This document shows, piece after piece, positions 27,121 to 35,105 of a DNA stretch of 64,000 nucleotides. A program made the position numbers and the translations under genes. The DNA is from an uncultured Paracoccaceae bacterium (GTDB taxonomy: Bacteria; Pseudomonadota; Alphaproteobacteria; Rhodobacterales; Rhodobacteraceae). Below the pieces are notes generated by a model, which was not told the DNA's origin, searched no databases, and worked only from the letters and a program-made list of their open reading frames with translations. The DNA is taken from assembly GCA_947500775.1 (NCBI GenBank), contig CANMTD010000001.1, positions 434,001 to 498,000 of the forward strand, given 5' to 3'. The stretch's first letter is position 1. Each line of letters begins with the position of its first letter.

Positions 27121-29337
27121 ATGACAGCCGGTCACAGCGCGAATGTCCTGTCCCGATCGAAACGGATCGGCATCGCGTCGGTCCTGCTGTTGGTTCTGAC
27201 CGTGTCGCTGGGGGCGTTTCTGGGGGTGCAGACCCGCGCGCAGTTCCGCGAGATCGAGGCAAGCTGGGCCAATTATGCCGATGACGTCAGTCGCAAGGGC
27301 GTGTGGATCAGTTCGATCCGCGGTCATCTGGGCTATGGCGGGATCATCCATAATTTCAAGAACTACGTGCTGCGGCAGGACCCGCAGTATCTGGACCGGA
27401 CCCGCGATCAGATCGAACAGTTCAACGCGGTCATCGCCGAATATCTGGATCAGCCGCTGAACCCCGATGAACGCATGATGATCGAGGTCATCCAGCAGAC
27501 CATCGACGAATACGCCCGCAAGCTGCCGCTTGCGATGCAGGCGGCGCAGGAAGGCTGGTCCGCCGAACGCACCGACGCGGCCGTGCGTGTCGAAGACGCC
27601 CGCGCCATTCAGGCCCTGGCCGATCTGGAGGTGCTGTGGCGCGCCACTCATCGGGTCAGCACCGACCGGGTCTTTGCCGCCGTCGAACACGGCACTGCGC
27701 TGATCTGGGTAGGGTTCGCGTCGATCTTCGCCCTTGTCCTGTCGGCGCTGCTGATCGGGTTCCTGCTGATCCTGCTGCTGCGCGACATGCGCAGGGCGAT
27801 GGCGCAATTGTCCGACGAATTGCAGATGCGGCGCGCGCTGGAACAATCGAACGAACGGCTGGCGCGCGCGGTGGACCAAAGCCCCGCCACCATTTTCATG
27901 ACCGACACCGATGCCCGCATTCTGTACGCCAACCGGCGGTTCGAACAGTTGACCGGCTGGTCCCGCGACGAGGTGATCGGCAAGACCCCCCGTTTCCTGC
28001 AATCGGGGGATACGCCGCGGTCCGAATACGATGCGATTCGCGAACGGCTGGAACGGGGCGAGGATTGGCACGGTGTGTTCCGCAACCGGCGCAAGGGCGG
28101 CGGCAGCTATTGGGCGGAAACCTCGATCCTGCCGCTGCTGGCCAACGACGGGTCGGTGCAGAACTTCATCGGGATCGGCGAGGATATCACCGAAAAGCGG
28201 CAGGCCCGCGAACAGGTCGCCCGCGCCCAGAAGCTGGAGGCCGTGGGCCTGCTGGCCGGCGGGATCGCGCATGATTTCAACAATATCCTGACCACGATCG
28301 TCGGCGCCTCGCATCTGGCCGCGATGGATGCCCCCGAAGGCAGCGACATCGCCGCCGAGATCGACCAGATCGACATCGCGGCCCGGCGGGCGCAAAGCCT
28401 AGTACGCGGCCTGCTGACCTTTGCCCGGCGCGAACCGGGCCAGCCGCAGCCCAATGACCTGTGCGAAATCACCCATGAGGTATTGCGCCTGTTGCGGGCG
28501 GCGATGCCGCCGACGATCCGGCTGGATTGTTCCGGGGTGAACGACCGCGTCATGGTGATGGGCGATCATACCCATTTGCACCAGATCGTCATGAACCTGT
28601 GCCGCAACGCGGCCGAGGCGATTGGCGCGGGCAACGGCACCATCCATGTCACGGTCCGGGTTCTGGGGGCGGAGCTGCCGGACGGGCTGGAACCGCGCGA
28701 CGGCGGCTGGGTGCAGTTTGAGGTGCGTGACGACGGGCCGGGGATGAGCGCGGAAACCCTGCGCCACCTGTTCGATCCCTTCTATACCACCAAACCGCTG
28801 GGCAAGGGGTCGGGGCTGGGGCTGGCCGTGGTGTCCAGCATCATCGAAGAGATGAAGGGCACGATCGACGTCGAAAGCGCGCCGGGGCAGGGCGCCTGTT
28901 TCACGGTCCGGCTGCCGGGGGCCGAAGGATTGGTGGCGCAGGCCGAAGCGGTGAATGCCGATGTGCCCCGTGGCCGCGAACGGTTGATTCTGGTCGATGA
29001 CGAGACCGAGATCGCCGCCACCTTTCGGCGGTTCCTGCTGCGGCTGGGCTATCAGGTCGAGGCGTTCACCGCGCCCGCGATCGCGCTGGAACATATCCGC
29101 GCCGATCCGGCGCGCCCGGATCTGCTGATTTCCGATATGGTCATGCCAGAGATGAGCGGCGAAGAACTGGTCAATGCGGTGCGCGCCCTGCGCCCCGACC
29201 TGCCGGTCATCTTCTGCACGGGCTATAACCCCTCGGGCGTGACGGTCACGGGCCCCGCGCCCGAGCTGCTGAACAAACCGGTTGACCCGGCCCTTCTGGC
29301 GCGACGCATTCGCAGCCTGCTGGACGCAAGGGCCTAA
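27121..29337 (+). CDS. Hybrid sensor histidine kinase with PAS and receiver domains
   Basis: 738 residues from ATG 27121 (a TTG immediately before is in frame). Two membrane helices near residues 17-35 and 192-220 bracket a helical periplasmic sensor of about 155 residues containing GHLGYGGIIHNFKNYVLR. Then come a PAS domain (~245-365; TIFMTDTDARILYANRRF), a HisKA with H384 in GGIAHDFNNIL, an HATPase (VRDDGPGMS, GKGSGLGLAVV) and a C-terminal receiver with D672 in LISDMVMPEMSG. Phosphate probably passes to the OmpR-type regulator encoded divergently. The ligand is unknown; its position suggests control of the downstream oxidoreductase operon. Confidence 0.92.
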   Translation: MTAGHSANVLSRSKRIGIASVLLLVLTVSLGAFLGVQTRAQFREIEASWANYADDVSRKGVWISSIRGHLGYGGIIHNFKNYVLRQDPQYLDRTRDQIEQFNAVIAEYLDQPLNPDERMMIEVIQQTIDEYARKLPLAMQAAQEGWSAERTDAAVRVEDARAIQALADLEVLWRATHRVSTDRVFAAVEHGTALIWVGFASIFALVLSALLIGFLLILLLRDMRRAMAQLSDELQMRRALEQSNERLARAVDQSPATIFMTDTDARILYANRRFEQLTGWSRDEVIGKTPRFLQSGDTPRSEYDAIRERLERGEDWHGVFRNRRKGGGSYWAETSILPLLANDGSVQNFIGIGEDITEKRQAREQVARAQKLEAVGLLAGGIAHDFNNILTTIVGASHLAAMDAPEGSDIAAEIDQIDIAARRAQSLVRGLLTFARREPGQPQPNDLCEITHEVLRLLRAAMPPTIRLDCSGVNDRVMVMGDHTHLHQIVMNLCRNAAEAIGAGNGTIHVTVRVLGAELPDGLEPRDGGWVQFEVRDDGPGMSAETLRHLFDPFYTTKPLGKGSGLGLAVVSSIIEEMKGTIDVESAPGQGACFTVRLPGAEGLVAQAEAVNADVPRGRERLILVDDETEIAATFRRFLLRLGYQVEAFTAPAIALEHIRADPARPDLLISDMVMPEMSGEELVNAVRALRPDLPVIFCTGYNPSGVTVTGPAPELLNKPVDPALLARRIRSLLDARA

Positions 29338-29357
29338 GCGCCGGGCCAAGGGCGGCG

Positions 29358-29387
29358 TCACATTTCGTCACAAAAAATCACACTTCG
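29358..29387. promoter_or_regulatory. Three tandem TCACA repeats with 10-bp period
   Basis: TCACATTTCG, TCACAAAAAA and TCACACTTCG follow one another without gaps (29358, 29368, 29378), 160-190 bases before the first peroxidase gene. Direct repeats about one helical turn apart are the usual shape of OmpR-family operators, and an OmpR-type regulator is encoded nearby. A separate small palindrome TACCC-TT-GGGTA occurs at about 29424-29435. The rest of 29338-29547 shows nothing else. Confidence 0.55.
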
Positions 29388-29547
29388 TATCGCTGGCCGC
29401 AACACATGCAGCAACCTGCCCGGGTACCCTTGGGTATCAGCAATGTTCGCGTGGTGATGCAGGCATTGCCCAATGGGGAACGGATCGGCGCGGCATCGGA
29501 TGCGGCGCGATCACAGATGGCCGGGCGCGGCTATTGAGGAGGCGTAT

Positions 29548-30621
29548 ATGCTCAAAAAACTCACTCTGATCTGCACGTTGCTGGCCGGGACGTCGGCGAT
29601 GGCGCAGGATACGGTTCCCATCCCGCCAATGGATGTGGATGCCGCCCGCGCGGAACTGGGCAAGCGGCTGTTTTACGATGTGCGCCTGTCGGGCGACACA
29701 TCGCTGGCCTGCGCCAGTTGTCACCAGCCGGACAAGGCCTTTACCGATGGCGAAACGCTGTCGACCGCCTATACCGGCGCCGGGCATTTCCGGAACACGC
29801 CGACGCTGGCCAATGTGGGCTATCGCGACGCGTGGCTGCACGACGGGCGTCTGGGCACCAACCTGAACGACGTCGCGCGCGAAATGATCACCGAAACCTA
29901 CCTGATGAACATGGATATGCGCATCATGCAGGAACGGCTGAAACAGGACCCGGTCTATGTGGAAATGTTCGCCGCGGCGGGCATGTCGGAACCATCGAAC
30001 GGCGGCGCGCGCAACGCGCTGATGGATTTCATGAAAACCATCGTGTCGCGCGGCGCCCCGGCCGATACCGGTGATCTGCCGGCGGCGGCCGAACGCGGCA
30101 AGGGTATCTTTCAGGGCAAGGGCGGCTGCGTCACCTGCCACAGCGGCCCGCGCTTCACCGACGACAAACCGCATAACACCGGCGTGCCGGACAACCCCGA
30201 TATCTGGGCCGAACCCGAACGGCATTCCGCCTTTGTGACCTATGCCAAATTCTTCGGCATCCCGGATTACATGAATCTGCGCGAAGACATGGGCGCCTAT
30301 CTGCGCACGCATGAGGCCGACACCTCGCGCAGTTTCCTGACGCCCACGCTTCGCGAACTGACCTGGACCGCGCCCTACATGCACAACGGCACCATCGCCA
30401 CATTGGCCGAGGTGGTCGATTTCTATGACGCGGGCGGCGGTGACGATCCGCTTAAGGATGCGCGCCTGAAACCGCTTGGGCTGGTGCCCAGCGAGAAGGC
30501 GGATCTGATCGCCTATCTGGAAAGCCTGTCGGGCGAGAGCTTTGACACCGATGCCTATGTCTGGCGCGAAGACGATTTCGACTACGTGCTGATCGAAGAC
30601 TGGCTCAACGCGAAAAACTAA
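29548..30621 (+). CDS. idrP1: Di-haem cytochrome c peroxidase, putative iodate-reductase accessory subunit
   Basis: 357 residues from ATG 29548 after TGAGGAGG. Signal peptide MLKKLTLICTLLAGTSAMA; haem c motifs CASCH (55-59) and CVTCH (194-198); family context ELGKRLFYDVRLSGD, FRNTPTLANVGYRDAWLHDG and LRELTWTAPYMHNGT. It is a periplasmic di-haem peroxidase. In the described iodate reductase locus two such proteins (IdrP1, IdrP2) accompany IdrAB and are proposed to remove hydrogen peroxide or another reactive product. It starts the operon here. The P1/P2 numbering is arbitrary, as I cannot distinguish them by sequence. Confidence 0.8.
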   Translation: MLKKLTLICTLLAGTSAMAQDTVPIPPMDVDAARAELGKRLFYDVRLSGDTSLACASCHQPDKAFTDGETLSTAYTGAGHFRNTPTLANVGYRDAWLHDGRLGTNLNDVAREMITETYLMNMDMRIMQERLKQDPVYVEMFAAAGMSEPSNGGARNALMDFMKTIVSRGAPADTGDLPAAAERGKGIFQGKGGCVTCHSGPRFTDDKPHNTGVPDNPDIWAEPERHSAFVTYAKFFGIPDYMNLREDMGAYLRTHEADTSRSFLTPTLRELTWTAPYMHNGTIATLAEVVDFYDAGGGDDPLKDARLKPLGLVPSEKADLIAYLESLSGESFDTDAYVWREDDFDYVLIEDWLNAKN

Positions 30622-30633
30622 GGAGGCCGGACC

Positions 30634-31758
30634 ATGAAACAACTGACCGCATTTGCCCTTGGCCTGGCCACTTTGGTTGCCACCCCCGGCCTGGCGCAGG
30701 ATCACCCCGAAGGGCTGGAGGCATTGGGCCCGCCGCCGATCCCGGCCGACAACCCGATGACACCCGAAAAGATCGCCCTGGGTGAAAAGCTGTATTACGA
30801 TCCGATCCTGTCGGGCAACTATGCCATGCCCTGTTCGGCCTGCCACCTGCCCGACGCGGGCTGGGCGGTGCAGGACAAGATCAGCTTTGGCTATCCGGGC
30901 ACGACCCACTGGCGCAACAGCCAGACCATCATCAACTCGGCCTATTACGGCAAACTGTTCTGGGCCGGGGCGTCGGGATCGCTGGAACATCAGGCCCGTT
31001 CCGCGGCACGCGGCGGGGTCGCCGGGAACGGCGAAGACGACATGATGGAGGCGCGGCTGGCCTTTGTCCCGGAATACCGCGAAGCCTTCCGCCAGGTGTT
31101 CGGCGACGACTGGCCCAGCGTGCGCCACGCCTATATGGCCATCGCCGCCTATGAACGGACGCTGGTGCAGACCGACACGCCGTTCGACAATTACATGCGC
31201 GGCGATGACGCGGCGCTGAGCGACGCCCAGAAACGCGGGCTGGACCTGTTCGCGGGCAAGGCGGGCTGTATCAGCTGCCACAGTGGCGCGCTGCTGTCGG
31301 ATGAAAAATACTACAACATCGGCGTGCCCGCCTATGACGGCTGGCAGGACGATCCGCTGGCGCAGATCACCTATCGGTTCGAAATGCTGTCCAAGGGATC
31401 GACCGAACAGATGTACCGCAGCACCAAGGACGATCCGGGGCTGTATTTCCGCACCAAGGAAAAATCCGACAAGGGCAAATTCCGCACGCCCAGCCTGCGC
31501 TATACCAAATACACCTATCCCTACATGCACAACGGGATGCTGGAAACGCTGCGCGACGTGGTCGAATTCTACAATGCGGGCGGCGGCGAAAACGAATTTG
31601 CCGAGAACAAGTCGGCGATGATCCAGCCCCTTGGCCTGACCGATCCAGAAATCGACGATCTGGTGGCGTTCCTCGAAAGCCTGAGCGGCGAAGAGATCCT
31701 GCCCGAAGAGCCCGATCTGCCCGAGATGGAACCGCTGCCCGTCGCGGCCAACAACTGA
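30634..31758 (+). CDS. idrP2: Second di-haem cytochrome c peroxidase, putative iodate-reductase accessory subunit
   Basis: 374 residues, 12 bases after the previous gene with AAGGAGG upstream. Signal peptide MKQLTAFALGLATLVATPGLA; haem c motifs CSACH (67-71) and CISCH (212-216); context ALGEKLYYDPILSGNYAM, WAGASGSLEHQARSA and FRTPSLRYTKYTYPYMHNG. It differs from its neighbour in sequence and length, so the pair is not a recent tandem duplication. Periplasmic. Together with the adjacent Rieske and molybdopterin genes it gives the idr gene set. The P1/P2 numbering is arbitrary. Confidence 0.8.
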   Translation: MKQLTAFALGLATLVATPGLAQDHPEGLEALGPPPIPADNPMTPEKIALGEKLYYDPILSGNYAMPCSACHLPDAGWAVQDKISFGYPGTTHWRNSQTIINSAYYGKLFWAGASGSLEHQARSAARGGVAGNGEDDMMEARLAFVPEYREAFRQVFGDDWPSVRHAYMAIAAYERTLVQTDTPFDNYMRGDDAALSDAQKRGLDLFAGKAGCISCHSGALLSDEKYYNIGVPAYDGWQDDPLAQITYRFEMLSKGSTEQMYRSTKDDPGLYFRTKEKSDKGKFRTPSLRYTKYTYPYMHNGMLETLRDVVEFYNAGGGENEFAENKSAMIQPLGLTDPEIDDLVAFLESLSGEEILPEEPDLPEMEPLPVAANN

Positions 31759-31774
31759 ACAGGAGACAGTATCC

Positions 31775-32362
31775 ATGAGCGCACCTGATCCCAAAATCGC
31801 CGCCGCCATCAACGGCACGCAGGGCGAGGCCGAAAAGGCGGGCACCCGCAAATGCCTGATGAACCGCCGCCAGTTCCTGTTGACCAGCGGGCTGACCACG
31901 ACGGTGGTGATGGTCGGCATCCCCGGCATGCCCGAGGCGCAGACCCCCGCTGCCATCTCGACCTATCCGCGCAAGTTCATCGCCAAACTCAGCGCGCTGA
32001 AGGTCGATGAGCCCTTCGATTTCGAATATCCCGACACCGGCGAATATGCGGAATCCATTCTTGTCAAACTGGGCAAACAGGCCGGTGGCGGCCTTGGCCC
32101 GGACAAGGATGTGGTGGCCTTCAACTATACCTGCACCCATCAGGGCGGCCCGCTGCAGGGCACCTATCAGGCGGCGGACAAGGCGCTGGGGCCGTGCCCG
32201 TTGCACCTGACCACCTTCGATCTGACGCGCCACGGCATCTTCATCGCGGGGCAGGCCTATCAGTCATTGCCGCAGGTCCTGTTGGAACTGGACGGCGACG
32301 ATATCTACGCCGTCGGCATGTTTGGCCTGATCTACGGCCGTTTCGACAATTTCCAGGGCTGA
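31775..32362 (+). CDS. idrB: Rieske [2Fe-2S] subunit with Tat signal, AioB/IdrB-like
   Basis: 195 residues after ACAGGAGA. An unusually long leader precedes the twin-arginine motif RRQFL (31-35) and a hydrophobic stretch, so it is exported folded by Tat. The Rieske ligands are C120 and H122 in CTHQGG and C141 and H144 in CPLH. The extra disulfide cysteines of bc1-type Rieske proteins are absent. The partner molybdenum subunit has no signal of its own, so, as known for AioAB, it probably crosses the membrane attached to this subunit. It would pass electrons between a periplasmic cytochrome or quinol oxidising system and IdrA. Confidence 0.87.
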   Translation: MSAPDPKIAAAINGTQGEAEKAGTRKCLMNRRQFLLTSGLTTTVVMVGIPGMPEAQTPAAISTYPRKFIAKLSALKVDEPFDFEYPDTGEYAESILVKLGKQAGGGLGPDKDVVAFNYTCTHQGGPLQGTYQAADKALGPCPLHLTTFDLTRHGIFIAGQAYQSLPQVLLELDGDDIYAVGMFGLIYGRFDNFQG

Positions 32363-32376
32363 AGGAGGAACACAAG

Positions 32377-35052
32377 ATGTCCACACCATATTACGTGCCG
32401 GAACAGTCCATTCCGCTTCCGCCCCCCGATGCCGAGGTCATTTCGACCGCCTGCGATTACTGCATCGTCGCCTGCGGCTACAAGGTCTATCGCTGGCCGG
32501 TCGCCGGGGGCCGCAACGGTGGCCCCAAAGCCGATGAAAACGCCTTTGGCGAGGATTTCCCGGTCGCCCCGCTGGGGGCCTGGGTGGCCCCGAACCAGCA
32601 CAATATCGTGCTGCACAACGGCGAACCGCACCATGTGGTGATCATCCCCGACAAGGATACCGAGTTCGTCAACTATTCCGGCAACTCGTCGATCCGCGGC
32701 GGCGCGCTGGCGCAAAAGGTCTATAACCCGCAGACGCCCACCCGCGACCGTCTGAAATCGCCGATGGTGCGGATGTTCGGTGTGCTGATGCCCGTGACCT
32801 GGGATTTCGCGCTGGATATCGCGGCCGAGGTCGGCAACCACGTGCTGGAAAAACACGGCACCAACGCCTATTGCGTCAAGACATTCTCGTACGGGTACAT
32901 GGAAAACACCTATGCGGTCACGAAATACGCGCTGCGCCATGTGCGCACGGCGAATTTCACCTTCCACGACACGCCGTCCGATGTGACCTCGACCCCGGGG
33001 TTCCGCGACGCTGGGTTCGACAATTTCGGCCCCAGCTATGATGACTGGGCCGAGGCCGACACGCTGATGATGTGCGGCACCGACCCCTATGAAACCAAGA
33101 CGATCCTGTTCACCGATTACATCATGCCCGCCATCCAGAGCGGTCAAAAAACCATCTTTCTGCTGCCCCGGCGCACCTCGGGCGTGGCATTCGCCGAAAA
33201 GAACGGCGGGCTGTTGCTGGACATCCAGCCCGGCACCGACCTGCCTGTGGTTCTGGCGATTGCCCGCATCATTGTCGAAAACGGCTGGCAGGATGACGAC
33301 TGGATCAGGAACTGGGTCAACAACAAATGGGAAAGCTCGTCGGGGTTCGGTCAGGGCACACGGAACACGCCGTGGCAGTGGCGCACGACCTGGGGCAAGT
33401 TCCAGACCGACGGTTTTGACGACTGGAAGGAATGGCTGCTGGCGCAGGATTACACCGTGCCAGAAAAAGCCGCCGAGATCGCCCAGATCGACGTGCAGAA
33501 AATCTATACCGCTGCGGAATGGATGGCCAAGCCCAAGGCGGACGGCACGCGGCCCAAAACCTCGATCATGATCGAAAAAGGGTTCTACTGGTCCAACAAC
33601 ACCGGCAACACGCAGGCGATTTCGGCGCTGGGCATCGTTGTGGGGGCGGGCGGACGGCCCGGTCAGGTGATCGGGCGCGCCGGGGGGCACCAGCGCGGCG
33701 GTCTGCGCGGCGGCGGCTATCCCCGCAACAAATCGCCCGAAAAACTGCCCGGACGGCGGCGCCGCGCGATGGATACCGACCGCTATCTGATGAGCGGCCA
33801 CACGCGGCTGGCCCATGTCATCGGCACCACCTGGGTGCAGGCGATGTGCGGCAGCCAGTCGTTGCAGGCCAAGTTCGACGAGCTGACCACCCGCAACCCG
33901 CATCAGGTGATGAGCTTTGAAAAACAGGACATCATCGACACGCTGAAACGCCGTGCCGACAGTGGCGGCATGGTGGTCTGGGATCAGGATATCTATCTGG
34001 TCGATCCGATCGGCGCGCGCTATGCCGATATCGTCTTTCCGGCCTCGGGCTGGGGCGAAGACACCTTTACCCGCGCCAATGGTGAACGGCGGTTGCGGCT
34101 GTACCCCAAATTCTATGACGCGCCGGGCGAGGCGAAACCCGATTGGTGGATCGTCGCGCAGCTGTCGAAAAAGATGGGGTTCGAAGGCTTCGACTGGAAG
34201 GATTCCAACGACGTGCTGGAGGAAGGCGCGCGCCATTCCCGCGGATCGCGCAAGGATTTCAACATGGTTCTGGTTGCCGCCCAGCGTGAAGGCAAGACCC
34301 TGCACCAGAAGATGGGCGAATTTGGCACCAATGGCATTCAGGGCCCGGTTCTGATGCGTGAGGACGGCACGTTGGAAGGCACCAAGCGGCTGCATGACAC
34401 AACCCGTTCACTGCCTGATACCGGCCCCGGCGGCGGCAATGTGTTCAACAAGAAACTGACGCATTTCAACAGCCAGACCGGCAAGTGCAACCTGCAAAAG
34501 GCGCCATGGGATCTGTTCTCGTCCTATTGGGAATGGCTGAAACCGCGCGAGGATGAAATCTGGATTTCATCGGGCCGGATCAACGAACGCTGGCAATCGG
34601 GGTATGACGACCGTCGCCGCCCCTATATCGTTCAGCGCTGGCCCGAGAACTGGATCGAAATCCACCCCTCGGTGGCCAAGGCGCGCGGCATCGAAAGCGG
34701 CGATTATGTACAGGTCTATTCGGATCGCATCCCGGTGCAGACCGATACGATCGTCGGTGTCGAAGGCAGCGATTTCGATTTCGCATCGCTGCTGAACAAC
34801 GGCCATATCGAACTGACCAAAGCCTCGATCACGGCGGTGGCGATCGTCACCCCGGCGGTGAAGGAAAATCTGGGGTATATGGATTTTCTGCACACCGCGC
34901 AGCCGGCAAACGCCCTGGCGGGGCGGATCGTCGACTGGATCAGCGGTAACTACAACTACAAGATGGGTGTCGGCAAGGTGCGGAAGATGGGCGAAAGCCC
35001 TTATAAGAAACAGTTCCGCTCGATGTCCTTCGCCCGCCGCGACATCGCCTGA
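32377..35052 (+). CDS. idrA: Molybdopterin oxidoreductase, AioA-like, probable iodate reductase IdrA
   Basis: 891 residues from ATG 32377 after AAGGAGG. DMSO-reductase family. The N-terminal cluster motif is C26-x2-C29-x3-C33 with S104 exactly 70 residues later (YSGNSSIRGG), the [3Fe-4S] signature of arsenite oxidase AioA and of IdrA. Also AioA-like are DIQPGTDLPVVLAIARI, IGRAGGHQRGG, TRANGERRLRL and RINERWQSGYDD. No signal peptide. The partner Rieske gene and two di-haem peroxidase genes directly upstream match the iodate reductase operon rather than aio. By remembered alignment, the arsenite-contacting His of AioA (region ECHATRE) is replaced here (STPGFRD), while the Arg and His of RxGGH are kept. 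Expected reaction: periplasmic reduction of iodate towards iodide. Arsenite oxidation remains the alternative. Confidence 0.8.
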   Translation: MSTPYYVPEQSIPLPPPDAEVISTACDYCIVACGYKVYRWPVAGGRNGGPKADENAFGEDFPVAPLGAWVAPNQHNIVLHNGEPHHVVIIPDKDTEFVNYSGNSSIRGGALAQKVYNPQTPTRDRLKSPMVRMFGVLMPVTWDFALDIAAEVGNHVLEKHGTNAYCVKTFSYGYMENTYAVTKYALRHVRTANFTFHDTPSDVTSTPGFRDAGFDNFGPSYDDWAEADTLMMCGTDPYETKTILFTDYIMPAIQSGQKTIFLLPRRTSGVAFAEKNGGLLLDIQPGTDLPVVLAIARIIVENGWQDDDWIRNWVNNKWESSSGFGQGTRNTPWQWRTTWGKFQTDGFDDWKEWLLAQDYTVPEKAAEIAQIDVQKIYTAAEWMAKPKADGTRPKTSIMIEKGFYWSNNTGNTQAISALGIVVGAGGRPGQVIGRAGGHQRGGLRGGGYPRNKSPEKLPGRRRRAMDTDRYLMSGHTRLAHVIGTTWVQAMCGSQSLQAKFDELTTRNPHQVMSFEKQDIIDTLKRRADSGGMVVWDQDIYLVDPIGARYADIVFPASGWGEDTFTRANGERRLRLYPKFYDAPGEAKPDWWIVAQLSKKMGFEGFDWKDSNDVLEEGARHSRGSRKDFNMVLVAAQREGKTLHQKMGEFGTNGIQGPVLMREDGTLEGTKRLHDTTRSLPDTGPGGGNVFNKKLTHFNSQTGKCNLQKAPWDLFSSYWEWLKPREDEIWISSGRINERWQSGYDDRRRPYIVQRWPENWIEIHPSVAKARGIESGDYVQVYSDRIPVQTDTIVGVEGSDFDFASLLNNGHIELTKASITAVAIVTPAVKENLGYMDFLHTAQPANALAGRIVDWISGNYNYKMGVGKVRKMGESPYKKQFRSMSFARRDIA

Positions 35053-35068
35053 GGGCATGACGCCAACG

Positions 35069-35092
35069 CCCGGCCCGTCAGGGGCCGGGTTT
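35069..35092 (+). terminator. Intrinsic terminator-like hairpin after idrA
   Basis: CCCGGCCC (35069-35076) pairs with GGGCCGGG (35082-35089) around a GTCAG loop and is followed by TTT. The T-run is short and the next gene starts 14 bases later, so it probably reduces rather than abolishes read-through into the HEAT-repeat gene. Confidence 0.65.
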
Positions 35093-35105
35093 CCCCATTT
35101 TCCGA

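Noticed and set aside
32332-34395. 687-codon open frame on the minus strand
   Set aside because: Antisense shadow of the molybdopterin oxidoreductase gene; its composition is rich in Arg, Gly, His and Pro, with no domain pattern.
32377-35052. Arsenite oxidase AioA as the primary call
   Set aside because: Cluster motif and overall sequence are AioA-like, but two adjacent di-haem peroxidases and the changed substrate region fit iodate reductase better. No arsenic resistance or aio regulatory genes are nearby. Kept only as the alternative.
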